DNA of 64,000 nucleotides from Planktothrix sp. FACHB-1365 (GCF_014697575.1 NZ_JACJSC010000001.1:558001-622000), one strand, 5' to 3'; shown: positions 29,049 to 37,955, numbered from the stretch's first letter. Notes: generated by a model from the letters alone, not told the origin. Numbers and translations: made by a program.

Positions 29049-29984
29049 ATGCGTATCGCTCATAACATTACTGAATTAGTCGGTCACACTCCTTTAGTCC
29101 AACTAAACCGCATTCCCAAGGCGGAAGGATGTGTGGCTCAAATTGTTGTGAAATTAGAAGGGATGAACCCCGCCTCTTCCGTCAAAGATCGAATTGGGGT
29201 GAATATGATTAATGTCGCGGAAAAAGAAGGAGTGATCACCCCTGGTAAAACCGTATTAGTGGAACCCACCTCGGGGAATACCGGAATTGCCCTGGCCATG
29301 GTCGCCGCAGCTAGAGGCTATCGTTTAATTTTAACGATGCCGGAAACCATGAGTTCAGAACGTCGGGCGATGTTAAAGGCCTATGGGGCAGAACTCGAAC
29401 TGACTCCCGGTATTGAAGGGATGAGTGGTTGTATTAGAAGGGCTCAGGAAATTGTGGATACTCTGCCCGATGCCTATATGTTGCAACAATTCCGCAACCC
29501 GGCTAACCCCCAAATTCACCGCAAAACAACGGCCGAGGAAATTTGGACGGATACCGATGGTTGTGTCGATATTCTCATTTCTGGGGTGGGAACCGGAGGT
29601 ACATTAACCGGAGTAGCCGAAGTCCTCAAACAACGTAAACCGAATTTTCAAGCTATTGCAGTAGAACCCGCCAATAGTCCAATTTTATCCGGGGGTAAAC
29701 CAGGGCCCCATAAAATTCAAGGTATTGGGGCTGGGTTCATTCCTCCCGTTTTGAATGTTGATCTCATTGATGAAGTCATTCAAGTTCGGGATGAGGATGC
29801 CATGATTTTTGGCCGTCGCATGGCGCGAGAAGAAGGGATTTTATCAGGAATTTCCACTGGGGCGGCATTATATGCTGCCGTTGAAGTCGGTAAACGCCCT
29901 GAAAATAAAGGCAAACTGATTGTGATGATTCAACCCAGTTTCGGCGAACGTTACCTGAGTACACCTTTATTTCAAGAAGGTTGA
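29049..29984 (+). CDS. cysK: cysteine synthase A (O-acetylserine sulfhydrylase)
   Basis: A 311-residue fold-type II PLP enzyme converting O-acetylserine and sulfide to cysteine. It has the PLP-Lys motif [11 protein letters not shown] at about residues 37-47, the substrate loop [11 protein letters not shown], the phosphate loop [11 protein letters not shown] and GISTGAAL near the end. Length is typical. It lies 59 bases after the Rrf2 gene and is probably cotranscribed or coregulated with it. After the stop, a G/C-rich hairpin (30001-30019) without T tract follows. Confidence 0.96.
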   Translation: MRIAHNITELVGHTPLVQLNRIPKAEGCVAQIVVKLEGMNPASSVKDRIGVNMINVAEKEGVITPGKTVLVEPTSGNTGIALAMVAAARGYRLILTMPETMSSERRAMLKAYGAELELTPGIEGMSGCIRRAQEIVDTLPDAYMLQQFRNPANPQIHRKTTAEEIWTDTDGCVDILISGVGTGGTLTGVAEVLKQRKPNFQAIAVEPANSPILSGGKPGPHKIQGIGAGFIPPVLNVDLIDEVIQVRDEDAMIFGRRMAREEGILSGISTGAALYAAVEVGKRPENKGKLIVMIQPSFGERYLSTPLFQEG

Positions 29985-30000
29985 GTGTTGTCAGTTGTAG

Positions 30001-30019
30001 GGGTGGGGTTACCCCGCCC
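30001..30019. repeat. GGGTGGGG/CCCCGCCC hairpin after cysK
   Basis: GGGTGGGG and CCCCGCCC form an 8-bp stem (one G-T wobble) with a 3-base loop TTA. No T tract follows, so it resembles the common cyanobacterial 'gggcgggg' dispersed repeat rather than a terminator. A similar element is at 32259-32277. A pyrimidine-rich tract follows at 30107-30150. Confidence 0.6.
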
Positions 30020-30239
30020 GTACTCAGTTATCAGTCGTTAGACGTGCTTGGGGCTTACGGTATCAACTCCCCCAAGTGCGTCTTTACAGATGTTAACCAT
30101 TCCCCCTCTTCCCTCTTCTCCTCTCCCCCTACTTCCCCCCTACGGAGATAGGCTTTCCCTACCCAAATTTAAACAGGTGAAAAGAGGGTTGGGAAGGACA
30201 CCCCCCCTACAGGTTTTGAGCACAAATCATTTTTATCTT

Positions 30240-31220
30240 ATGTCTATCTTTGTTAAACATTTAAAACAATCGGGTTATTTAGATCAGATTGACCTAACTT
30301 TATGTATTGTAGGTTCGCGTCAGGTTCAAGAATTTATTGATATTGATTATTCCCATCAAGGGTGGGAAATTTTTGCCCCTGGTTTAACCATTTATGGTTT
30401 TGATGCGGATGAAAAAGCTTGTCAAGACCGCAATCAACAATTAGCACAAAAAAAGATAAACTGGACAGAAACCCATATTCCTTTAGCGGTTTGGAATACA
30501 TCAGGAACTCAAACTTTATATCAAACCCAACATCCAGAATGTAGTTCCTTATATCCTCCCAATGAATTAGTGATTAATCGTTTAGATGAATATGCTGAAC
30601 GTCATAAATTAATCTCTACAACTTCTGTAAAAACCACAACCCTAGATGAGTTTTTTCAAGATAAAACCACATCAATTGATTTTCTTCAGTTGGATGTCCA
30701 AGGCGGAGAATTAAACGTTTTAGAAGGGTGTTCTCAACTGTTAGAACATCAAATTTTAATGATATTAGTGGAAGTTTCATTTATAGAACTCTATAAAAAT
30801 CAATCGTTATTTGCAGAAGTTGATATTTATCTTAGAAATCAAGGGTTTACCCTCCTCGACTTTGGAAAACGATGGAATGGTCGTCGTCAAGGAATTACAT
30901 TGATGTCTCGTCAACACCCCGGACAATTAGTATGGACAGATGGGTTTTATGTTCGAGATTTAATTCGACCGGATCAAAATTTAGGTTTTAAAACCCCTGA
31001 TAATATTCTAAAATTGGCTTGTATCGCTGATATTTTTATGTTCTATGATTATGCTTTAGAACTCTTAGGATATTTAACTTTAAATTATGGAGATAACCCT
31101 CAATATCATTTAACGGATGTAATCATTAACAGTATTCAAGAGCATCCAGAAATAAAAAATCTTAATATAGAATCGATTCCTTTTATTTCTAAATTACTGA
31201 AAAAGAGTCATCCCTCTTAA
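30240..31220 (+). CDS. FkbM family methyltransferase
   Basis: A 326-residue protein. A Rossmann-type part has IVGSRQVQEFIDIDYSHQGW and YGFDADEKAC (acidic end of strand 2). The FkbM-specific block is TTLDEFFQDKTTSIDFLQLD, then VQGGELNVLEG and ILVEVSFIELY. FkbM proteins O-methylate sugars and other products, often in polysaccharide or natural-product loci. The C-terminal 90 residues (LIRPDQNLGFKTPDNILKLA) are an extension of unknown role. The frame is open up to 30048, but that upstream part translates a pyrimidine-rich repeat into Pro/Leu/Ser runs, so I start at ATG 30240. Confidence 0.82.
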   Translation: MSIFVKHLKQSGYLDQIDLTLCIVGSRQVQEFIDIDYSHQGWEIFAPGLTIYGFDADEKACQDRNQQLAQKKINWTETHIPLAVWNTSGTQTLYQTQHPECSSLYPPNELVINRLDEYAERHKLISTTSVKTTTLDEFFQDKTTSIDFLQLDVQGGELNVLEGCSQLLEHQILMILVEVSFIELYKNQSLFAEVDIYLRNQGFTLLDFGKRWNGRRQGITLMSRQHPGQLVWTDGFYVRDLIRPDQNLGFKTPDNILKLACIADIFMFYDYALELLGYLTLNYGDNPQYHLTDVIINSIQEHPEIKNLNIESIPFISKLLKKSHPS

Positions 31221-31319
31221 TTAACTTGATTTCGCTAATAGGCGTATTTTTTTTAAAAATAACGCTATTAAATTAATTTTAAGCTAAACTATATCTATCG
31301 TGATTCGGTTAAACAGTCT

Positions 31320-32021
31320 ATGTCTATTATTTATAACGAACCTTCCCTCTTTCTAGCGTCAGAACAAGAGGAATTTGATGATATTATATTTCCACCCGGT
31401 AATTTGTGGAGTGAGGAACCAGCATTGGAAAGTTACTTACATTTACAACAACTGATACTTTTATTAAAATGCCTTGACTGGTGGTGGCGTGAGCGCAATG
31501 ATTATTTTTCAGCAGGTAATCTCACTGTTTATTTTAGCCCCAATCAAAAAAAATCAGAACATTTTAGAGGGCCAGATTTTTTAGTGGTTTTGAACACAGA
31601 ACGCAAACCTCGCCGAAGTTGGGTTGTGTGGGAAGAAGGGAAATATCCTAATATTATTATTGAACTATTATCTCCCTCCACCGCAGAAATTGATAAAGGT
31701 TTCAAGAAACAACTGTATCAAGATACATTCCGTACCTTTGATTATTTTTGGTTTGACCCTGAAACTTTAGAGTTAGCAGGATTTCATTTAGTGGATGGAC
31801 AATACCAACCCCTTGAACCCAACTCTCAAGGATGGTTATGGAGTCAACAATTAGAATTATTTTTAGGCGTTCATAACTCTCAATTGCGTTTTTTTACTTC
31901 TGAAGGTAAACTTCTTCCCACTCCCGAAGAAACAGCAACAGAAGCCGAAACATCATTAGCAAAAGCCGAAGCTTTATTAGCAAAATATCGAGAACAATTT
32001 GGAGAGTTACCCGAAAGTTAG
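31320..32021 (+). CDS. Uma2 family endonuclease
   Basis: A 233-residue Uma2 (DUF820) protein. PD-(D/E)XK-like active-site pieces are visible: GPDFLVVL (Asp), then NIIIELLSPST (Glu), and DKGFKKQLY with Lys. The C-terminal 45 residues form a Glu/Ala-rich helix (EETATEAETSLAKAEALLAK), usual in this family. Uma2 proteins are extremely abundant in cyanobacteria and their role is unsettled; nuclease function is inferred from the fold. This copy stands alone between FkbM and trpC. A second, divergent copy lies at 44826. Confidence 0.88.
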   Translation: MSIIYNEPSLFLASEQEEFDDIIFPPGNLWSEEPALESYLHLQQLILLLKCLDWWWRERNDYFSAGNLTVYFSPNQKKSEHFRGPDFLVVLNTERKPRRSWVVWEEGKYPNIIIELLSPSTAEIDKGFKKQLYQDTFRTFDYFWFDPETLELAGFHLVDGQYQPLEPNSQGWLWSQQLELFLGVHNSQLRFFTSEGKLLPTPEETATEAETSLAKAEALLAKYREQFGELPES

Positions 32022-32088
32022 AATAAAATTAAAGTATTTAATCTTATCAAAATGATGAATCCTAAAAAATAATTATATTCCAGCGTAG

Positions 32089-32277
32089 GGTGCGTAAGCA
32101 ACGCGCACGCACCAAAAGGGAATCTCGCCCTAACAATCAATTTAGAATCCAAACAGTTGTACAATTGATTGAGACTGACTATAGCAAGTTCAAATAGATT
32201 GTATAATCATAATTTCAGGAGTATTAATTTTAAAAAATGGATAGATATTCCCGTGTCAGGGCGAGGTGACCTCGCCC
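32089..32277. repeat. two dispersed hairpin repeats in the spacer before trpC
   Basis: The 352-base spacer 32022-32373 has no gene. It contains GGTGCGT/ACGCACC (32089-32113, the 'gtgcgtaagcaacgcgcac' repeat) and GGGCGAGGT-G-ACCTCGCCC (32259-32277, 9-bp perfect arms). Both resemble intergenic repeats common in filamentous cyanobacteria. The last 80 bases are AT-rich and probably carry the trpC promoter. Confidence 0.7.
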
Positions 32278-32373
32278 CTACGATTTCGGTACTTTTTATA
32301 TAAGATTTAAACTGACTAAATTAGGGTTATAATTTAAGACAGTCGAGTTAAACAATAAACCTCCTCAACTTCT

Positions 32374-33261
32374 ATGGTCTCTATTCGTCGTCGTCCGCCT
32401 AATCCTACGGTTGAAGTCTTAAACTTACGTTATCAGGTTGCTGTCCCTGGCTCTGAACCCCAGAATATTTTAGAAGAAATTGTTTGGTATAAAGAAAAAG
32501 AAATTACCGACTTAAGGGAACGTTTACCCCTAGAAAAATTAAAGCAAAAAGTCAATACAATTTCTGCACCTCGTAACTTTTTTCAAGCGTTAAAACAAAG
32601 TCAAACTCAACCTGCGGTCATCGCTGAAGTTAAAAAAGCCTCCCCCAGTAAAGGCGTAATTCGAGAAGATTTTGACCCCGTTGCGATCGCAAAATCCTAT
32701 CAACAAGGTGGCGCAAGTTGTTTATCAGTTTTAACCGATCAAAAATTCTTTCAAGGGAGCTTTGAAAATTTAGCAAAAGTTCGGGCTGTTGTTGATTTAC
32801 CCTTACTTTGTAAAGATTTTGTCATCTATCCTTATCAAATTTATTTAGCGCGATATCATGGAGCAGATGCAGTTTTACTCATTGCTGCGGTTCTCTCCGA
32901 TCAAGATTTACAATATTTTCTCAAAATTGCAAAAGTATTAGGAATGACCGCTTTAATTGAAGTCCATACCCTCGAAGAATTAGATCGAGTTTTAAGCTTA
33001 GATGGCGTTAATTTAATCGGCATTAATAACCGAGATTTACAGAATTTTACCGTTGATTTACAAACCACTTGCCAATTGTTACAAACCCGACAATCGCAAT
33101 TCCAATCCCGTGATATTTTAGTGGTGAGTGAATCAGGACTTCATACCCGTGAGGATCTCAATTTAGTCACCCAAGCCGGGGCGAGAGCCGTTTTGATTGG
33201 GGAATCTTTCATGAAGCAACCCGATCCAGGTGTTGCCTTAAATCAACTGATTACCTCTTAG
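32374..33261 (+). CDS. trpC: indole-3-glycerol phosphate synthase
   Basis: A 295-residue TIM-barrel enzyme of tryptophan synthesis. The family motif [13 protein letters not shown] (catalytic Lys) is at about residues 85-97, followed by [36 protein letters not shown] and VVSESGLH. The N-terminal 45 residues before the barrel ([20 protein letters not shown]) are the usual cyanobacterial extension. Start ATG 32374 fits. It stands apart from other trp genes, as is normal in cyanobacteria. Confidence 0.96.
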   Translation: MVSIRRRPPNPTVEVLNLRYQVAVPGSEPQNILEEIVWYKEKEITDLRERLPLEKLKQKVNTISAPRNFFQALKQSQTQPAVIAEVKKASPSKGVIREDFDPVAIAKSYQQGGASCLSVLTDQKFFQGSFENLAKVRAVVDLPLLCKDFVIYPYQIYLARYHGADAVLLIAAVLSDQDLQYFLKIAKVLGMTALIEVHTLEELDRVLSLDGVNLIGINNRDLQNFTVDLQTTCQLLQTRQSQFQSRDILVVSESGLHTREDLNLVTQAGARAVLIGESFMKQPDPGVALNQLITS

Positions 33262-33400
33262 TGTATTATAGGGAAACGGCAGTGAAATCCTGTTTCCTGA
33301 GTTGAATATTCTCATCCTGAGATAATTTTTAACCCCATTGAAGCCCTCGATCTTTCAATCGATCATGCAGTCTGGTTTACTGGAGATTTAGTTAAAGTTG

Positions 33401-33655
33401 ATGGAACCGATTCCTCTTCCTGCTTATGTTCATTATGAACTGCTCCTGCAATTTCTAGAACGAAAAACGAGGTTTGCAGTCAAACGGAACTCTTCTCAAT
33501 ACGAGAAGGTTGATCAATTGATTATTACCTTACGGAAAGCCGTCGCCCTACACAAGCAATTAGAGCAAAGCTGTATTCAAGCAAATCTTCCCGTTGACTA
33601 TCGCTGGTCTTTGAATGAAATTAATCCTGAACAGATTAATTTACCAGAGGGTTGA
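33401..33655 (+). CDS. small conserved cyanobacterial protein (DUF5340-like)
   Basis: An 84-residue protein, MEPIPLPAYVHYELLLQFLE, then KVDQLIITLRKAVALHKQLE and VDYRWSLNEI. It is helical and soluble with no catalytic motif. From memory it matches the cyanobacterial family DUF5340, but I am only moderately sure. I start at ATG 33401; a TTG directly before it is also in frame. Its TGA stop lies inside TTGAC at 33652-33656, which is also the probable end of an IS200/IS605-type element, so the last residues may have been set by that insertion. Confidence 0.7.
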   Translation: MEPIPLPAYVHYELLLQFLERKTRFAVKRNSSQYEKVDQLIITLRKAVALHKQLEQSCIQANLPVDYRWSLNEINPEQINLPEG

Positions 33656-33822
33656 CACTCTCGGCGCGTAAAGCCGAGATTCTTAATTCAGCGACTGACC
33701 TTTAAGCACCGTATCTCTTTCGAGCAATACTCAAACCTTTCAATCGTGAAAAGTCACCCATTGACGAGCCTGACTTACGGCAACCCCAGAGGGTCTATCT
33801 CCAAAAGCGTACTAGGATACGA

Positions 33823-33845
33823 CACTTCGACTAAGCTCAGTGACC
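33823..33845. repeat. dispersed repeat CACTTCGACTAAGCTCAGTG
   Basis: This element is the inverted relative of the copy at 12858-12883 (ACTGAGCGTGTCGAAGTG). The pattern 'cacttcgac-nn-gctcagtg' recurs between genes in many cyanobacteria. Here it sits inside the decayed IS200/IS605-type element. Confidence 0.7.
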
Positions 33846-33904
33846 ACCTAGAGTTCGGGCGTGCCCCGCCCTACCTTAATTGATCAAACCAAATTATGTG
33901 TTTT

Positions 33905-34110
33905 CTGGTCATGAGAATGGGTTGATTCTCTAGCTCTGTTTTACAAGGTTTTCGCTACCCTTGTTGTTACTCTCAAGGAGTTTTCAGGTTCGAGGGTGCC
34001 GACTAAAAGCCGCTTCACAACCGCCCACCTTGGGGATTTCAACCCTCTCTATCTTAATCCAAAGCCGATGCTCAAAGCACGGGGTTTTAGACCCAAATTC
34101 TCGATAAAGG
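33905..34110 (-). ncRNA. candidate omegaRNA / HEARO-like RNA of the decayed element
   Basis: On the minus strand several hairpins stack closely: TGC-TTTGA-GCA (34079-34069), ACAAGG/CCTTGT (33964-33943), GAGAAT/ATTCTC (33930-33913), and GGTTGAAATCCCC-type turns. The segment CCCCGTGCTTTGAGCATCGG and what follows resembles, from memory, the conserved RNA upstream of IscB-type HNH genes in cyanobacteria (HEARO, now omegaRNA). The nuclease gene that should follow is missing. The assignment rests on recalled resemblance plus visible structure. Confidence 0.4.
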
Positions 34111-34216
34111 GTTGAATTAAGAATTAAGAATTGAGAATTGAGTTGCAATTTTGAGGGACAATATTCCTTCTGTGACTCACGCAGAACACCAAACCTATAA
34201 AGAGTGAAAATAGACT

Positions 34217-35371
34217 ATGGATGATAAATTAATGTTGATGATTCCGGGGCCGACCCCCGTTCCTGAACAGGCGTTATTAGCTCTGTCCAAACACCCCATC
34301 GGACACCGTAGTGGGGATTTTAGCAAAATCATGGAGGAAGTGACAGCGAACCTGAAATGGTTACACCAAACCCAAAATGATGTGCTGATTTTAACGGCCA
34401 GTGGCACTGGGGCGATGGAAGCCGGAATTATTAATTTCCTCAGTCGCGGGGAAAAGGTGTTATGCGGTTGTAATGGGAAATTTGGAGAACGTTGGGCCGA
34501 AGTCGCCACCGCCTACGGGTTAGAAGTCGATACCGTTACGGCTGAATGGGGACAACCCCTTGACCCCGAACAATTCCGGGCAAAATTAGAAGCAGATACC
34601 AACAAAGAAATCAAAGCCGTTATTATCACCCACAGCGAAACTTCAACGGGTGTAATTAACGATTTAGAAGCCATTAATCGCCATGTTAAAGCTCATGGAG
34701 CATTAATGATTGTAGATGCCGTTACTAGCTTAGGAGCGGTGCATCTTCCCATCGATGAATGGGGGATTGATGTTGTTGCTTCTGGTTCCCAAAAAGGGTA
34801 TATGATTCCCCCCGGTTTAGGGTTTGTTTCGGTCAGTGAGAAAGCTTGGGAAGCTTATAAAAATGCTAACCTTCCTCGCTACTATTTAGATTTGGGTTTA
34901 TATCGCAAATCTGCTAAGAAAAATACCAATCCTTTTACCCCTCCGGTGAACTTGTTTTTTGCCTTACAAGTCACGTTACAAATGATGAAAAAAGAAGGGC
35001 TAGAGAATATTTTTGCCCGTCATCAACGGTTAACTAAAATTAGCCGGGAAGCCGTTAAAGCATTAGGATTATCGTTATTTGCAGCCGATGAATGTGCCAG
35101 TCCTGCCATTACGGCTGTTGCTCCTCCTGAAGGGTTAAATGCTGAAGATGTTCGGGCTGTTGTTAAGAAGAAATTCGATATTATTTTAGCCGGAGGACAG
35201 GATCACCTCAAGGGTAAAATTTTCCGTATTGGTCATTTAGGATTTGTTAGCGATCGCGATATTCTAACAGCAATTGCGGCGCTAGAAGCTGCGTTACGGG
35301 AACTCGGTTATGAAGGGTTTACTCCTGGTGCAGGAGTGGCTGCGGCGGCTCGTGTGTTAGCCGAATCCTAA
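34217..35371 (+). CDS. class V aminotransferase (alanine/serine-glyoxylate type)
   Basis: A 384-residue PLP enzyme. It begins MIPGPTPVPEQALLAL, with GHRSGDFSKIMEEV, the cofactor-binding loop ASGTGAMEA, the Asp of IVDAVTSLGAV that contacts the PLP pyridine, and the Schiff-base Lys in ASGSQKGYM. This is the alanine-glyoxylate or serine-glyoxylate family, used in photorespiratory glyoxylate handling. In older cyanobacterial annotation the same protein was called the small subunit of 'soluble hydrogenase', a name not supported by the sequence. Length is normal. It follows the decayed mobile element with its own upstream region. Confidence 0.92.
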   Translation: MDDKLMLMIPGPTPVPEQALLALSKHPIGHRSGDFSKIMEEVTANLKWLHQTQNDVLILTASGTGAMEAGIINFLSRGEKVLCGCNGKFGERWAEVATAYGLEVDTVTAEWGQPLDPEQFRAKLEADTNKEIKAVIITHSETSTGVINDLEAINRHVKAHGALMIVDAVTSLGAVHLPIDEWGIDVVASGSQKGYMIPPGLGFVSVSEKAWEAYKNANLPRYYLDLGLYRKSAKKNTNPFTPPVNLFFALQVTLQMMKKEGLENIFARHQRLTKISREAVKALGLSLFAADECASPAITAVAPPEGLNAEDVRAVVKKKFDIILAGGQDHLKGKIFRIGHLGFVSDRDILTAIAALEAALRELGYEGFTPGAGVAAAARVLAES

Positions 35372-35452
35372 TTTAATATTGAGTCGGGTGGGCATAGCCC
35401 ACCTTCTCGATACTTCTGGGAATTATTAAAATTAGCAATATCCCATCCTAAA

Positions 35453-35680
35453 TTAGGCAGTTTCTAACCAGTCGAAGATTTTATCTAACTGTTCCAATGT
35501 GACTAAACCATATTGCCACAGGGTCATAGATAACGGACTAGCATCGGGATATTTATGTTGAGATTCCGCCGGATGATTGGCTCGTTCTGCCATCGCAATA
35601 GAGTCAGGAGAAAGCGATAAATCTTCTTGTAAAAAACGAATAAACCGAGAGTAATTGATTGGTGTCATTTTAACATTCAC
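35453..35680 (-). CDS. DUF2949 family protein
   Basis: A 75-residue protein, PINYSRFIRFLQEDLSLSPD, ending LWQYGLVTLEQLDKIFDWLE. That end is the hallmark of DUF2949, a small cyanobacterial family of unknown function. AGGAGG lies only 3 bases before the first ATG (35680) but 11 bases before the second (35668), so the start is ambiguous and the truth may be the second. Upstream lies a 659-base gene-free region. Confidence 0.85.
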   Translation of the reverse strand: MNVKMTPINYSRFIRFLQEDLSLSPDSIAMAERANHPAESQHKYPDASPLSMTLWQYGLVTLEQLDKIFDWLETA

Positions 35681-36339
35681 CTCCTAATATAAAATCCATC
35701 TTGGGATTAAAAAATTTTTTTGATAAACGAGGCTGATCGCCTTTTGTTATAAATTGAGATGTTTATAAAGTCTGAGTTTGCCAACTTCAGAACATTAATT
35801 TTGGGATGTTAAGTTGTCTGAAAACAATTGCAGTTTTATACAATTGTTCCCTCAGTTTTCTCCTCACACATCTACATTAGTTGCGATTAAAATTCCGCAC
35901 AATTGAGAACTAGCCACATTCTGTTCTGTCACAGGTTAGCTGTCTCAAAGAATTACTAACCAGTAGAACAGGTGCAGCTATTAAAATTAATCTGTCTGCT
36001 GACAGAACAGTTTCCCTGTCAAACGAGAGAAATCACAGAACTCTAAACTTTAGAGTCACCGTGTCATCGTTATTAAACCCTACCTCGCTCACTGAAGCGA
36101 ACTTGACTCAAGATTAGCCTTGACAACCGATCAAGATTGTCGTGGAACAATTTCCTGGGCTTGATGAGTGTTTCCTCACACCTAAGAAGAACGAATCAAC
36201 TGTATAGGGTTCACTGCGGGTACGCTTAACAGTTGTTTGGAGTAGACAGGTTAGCAAATTTGTCTACTGTTGTGTAGACCTTAGCATTAAAGTTTTAACA
36301 AATTACATGAACTTTTGTAAAGTTTTTTAAACTTAAGGC
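35681..36339. other. 659-base gene-free region with a nested stem, possible RNA or leader
   Basis: No credible ORF. An 11-bp inverted repeat CTGTTCTGTCA (35921-35931) / TGACAGAACAG (36000-36010) encloses a second hairpin GGTTAG/CTAACC (35934 to about 35960). GACAA/TTGTC (about 36122-36141) forms another. The motif TTCCTCACACC at 36172-36182 resembles the Yfr1 core but differs at key bases. The region could be a long leader of the DUF2949 gene on the minus strand, or hold a small RNA. No terminator with a T tract was identified. Confidence 0.4.
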
Positions 36340-36942
36340 TTATTGCTGAGAATCTACAACGGTGATCGCGATCCGATCGCCCACTTTAATCCCCAATTCT
36401 TGAGAACGTCCCCCCCGCAGTTCAATCACCTGATCCACCGCCACATCAGGGCCATAAGTGGGACAAGGTTCCTGCTGACAAGGGGGAGCATTGACCTGAA
36501 CCGCTTTAACAACCCCATTGCGAAGAAAAATCATATCCAGAGGAATTTTGCAGTTTTTCATCCAAAATCCCACAACGCGAGGTCGATCAAAGGGAAATAA
36601 CATTCCCCGATCATCAGCCAAAGCGGTTCTATACATTAAGCCTAACGCTTGTTGCTGGGGGGTTTTAGCCACTTCAAGCTGAATCACTTCGCCCCCAATT
36701 TTCGCTTGAGCCGTAATGGGTAACATTTGACCCTGATTGTTTTGGGCTTGTGCAGGAACATCAAAAAGGGCTGTTCCTAAACTCAAGAATTGTGCTGTTG
36801 AAACCGATGAAAACAGCGATGAACAGCTAATCCATAGAATACCAACCACCCCAAAACCTATCGAGACTAAGGCTGTGGGGATAGAAGCCAAGATTAAACC
36901 CTGCTCAAATCCCACTAACAGTTGAATGTTCAACGCTCTCAA
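36340..36942 (-). CDS. DUF192 domain-containing protein
   Basis: Up to 200 residues. A hydrophobic N-terminal segment (about 16-37, SIPTALVSIGFGVVGILWIS) is followed by the DUF192 core: LGLMYRTALADDRGMLFPF, then VGFWMKNCKIPLDMIFL and VDQVIELRGG. DUF192 proteins are usually exported or membrane-tethered and have no known activity. The start is unclear: TTG at 36942 gives 200 residues, GTG at 36915 gives 191; no ATG precedes the hydrophobic segment. Upstream is the G-rich repeat 37008-37120. Confidence 0.85.
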   Translation of the reverse strand: MRALNIQLLVGFEQGLILASIPTALVSIGFGVVGILWISCSSLFSSVSTAQFLSLGTALFDVPAQAQNNQGQMLPITAQAKIGGEVIQLEVAKTPQQQALGLMYRTALADDRGMLFPFDRPRVVGFWMKNCKIPLDMIFLRNGVVKAVQVNAPPCQQEPCPTYGPDVAVDQVIELRGGRSQELGIKVGDRIAITVVDSQQ

Positions 36943-37007
36943 AAAATCCGTATCATCAGCGACAAAAGATTGTACAACATCTTAGGCAACTTTGGTATTT
37001 TTTTTTG

Positions 37008-37120
37008 AGGGAACAGGGAAGAGGGAACAGGGAACAGGGGGAGGAGGGGACAAGGGGACAAGGGGATGGGGGACTGGGGACAAGGGGATGAGGGGGCAAG
37101 GGGACTGGGGGAGAGGGGAA
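37008..37120. repeat. G-rich short tandem repeat (GGGAACA and GGGGACA units)
   Basis: The + strand starts with GGGAACA/GGGAAGA units and changes to AGGGGACA, AGGGGATG and GGGGGACT units. It lies between the DUF192 gene and the 3' end of the response regulator gene. Short frames across it on both strands are not genes. Potential G-quadruplex former. Confidence 0.85.
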
Positions 37121-37170
37121 GGAGTGTGGCTGTCTTTGGTTGCTGATTTTGAACTGTCAACGGTCAACTG

Positions 37171-37866
37171 TTAACCATCTCGGAGGACATATCCAACGCC
37201 TCGAACTGTTTGAATTAGACGTTTTTCCCCTTCATCTTCAATTTTTAGGCGTAAATAACGAATATAAACTTCGATAACATTGGACTCTCCCAGAAAGTCA
37301 TAACCCCAAACATTCTCTAAAATTTGTTCACGGGTTAAAACTTCGCGAGGATGTTCCATTAAATATTTGAGTAATTCATACTCCTTCATCGTCAGTTCAA
37401 TCGTTCTACCATTGCGAAGTGCCCGACGAGTCGCTAAATCTAAGACTAACTCCCCAAACCGCAATTGTTCATTATTGCTAGTCGCAGGCTTCAAATACAG
37501 ATTGACCAGTTCTAAAAAAGTCTCCGTCCGATAGGGTTTTAAACAATAGTCATCCGCTCCTGACTCTAAGCAGGCGATCCGATCTTCGATGGCATCTTTT
37601 GCCATTAATACTAACAAAGGTGTATGATTTCCCAAATCCCTTAAATGGCTACACAGAGACAGCCCTGACTCTCCCGCCAACAGTCGGTCAATCACAATTA
37701 ATGCGGGTTGTAATTCCGTAGCCTGACGTAAACCAACTGTTCCATTACTAGCCACAATCGGATAATAACCCGCCTCTTCTAAATCCAGGCTAATTTGTTG
37801 AGCTAACAGTTCATCTGGCTCAATTACTAAAATCGATGGATGATGATCTAACCCCAACTTACTCAT
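37171..37866 (-). CDS. nblR: OmpR-type response regulator, NblR-like
   Basis: A 231-residue regulator: receiver domain (residues 10-125) with VIEPDE, acceptor Asp in LIVIDRLLAGESG and Lys in CLKPYR, then a winged-helix domain (about 135-230) with LTMKEYELLKYLMEHPREVL and RGVGYVL. The altered acidic pocket (E-P-D-E) and the length suggest NblR, the regulator of phycobilisome breakdown under nutrient stress. Its neighbours NAD kinase and ycf39 match the Synechocystis sll0396-slr0399-slr0400 region, supporting orthology. The symbol is an inference; a generic OmpR regulator is the alternative. G-rich repeats flank both ends of the gene. Confidence 0.75.
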   Translation of the reverse strand: MSKLGLDHHPSILVIEPDELLAQQISLDLEEAGYYPIVASNGTVGLRQATELQPALIVIDRLLAGESGLSLCSHLRDLGNHTPLLVLMAKDAIEDRIACLESGADDYCLKPYRTETFLELVNLYLKPATSNNEQLRFGELVLDLATRRALRNGRTIELTMKEYELLKYLMEHPREVLTREQILENVWGYDFLGESNVIEVYIRYLRLKIEDEGEKRLIQTVRGVGYVLRDG

Positions 37867-37955
37867 TGATTTATTGATTGTTGATGGTTAATTGTTGACA
37901 GTTGGCTATTAACCGTTGGCTGTTCAAAGTCAGCGACCTAATGTAGGCATAGCAC

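Larger units (their letters stand above)
33652..34110 (-). mobile_element. decayed IS200/IS605-type element without its nuclease gene
   Basis: Read on the minus strand, the 3' end shows the subterminal hairpin CTCGGC-loop-GCCGAG (33678-33660) followed by GAGTGTCAA, the look of IS200/IS605 right ends. Just inside is a short frame ending RLKGLSIARKRYGA-stop, possibly the tail of a lost nuclease. The 5' half (33905-34110) is a hairpin-rich segment listed separately. Between them sit dispersed repeats (33823-33845 and a GGGCG...CGCCC piece), so the interior was lost and invaded. No complete transposase or nuclease frame remains. Exact ends are uncertain. Confidence 0.45.

Noticed and set aside
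30048-30239. N-terminal extension of the FkbM methyltransferase
   Set aside because: It translates a pyrimidine-rich spacer (PPLPSSPLPLLPP) and is not part of the family; ATG 30240 is preferred.
36172-36182. Yfr1-like motif TTCCTCACACC
   Set aside because: The conserved core ACTCCTCACAC differs in its first bases here and the flanking hairpins of Yfr1 are not evident.
36982-37174. Open frames on both strands over the repeat at 37008-37120
   Set aside because: Low-complexity Gly/Pro-type translation of the same repeat type; no gene-like composition.
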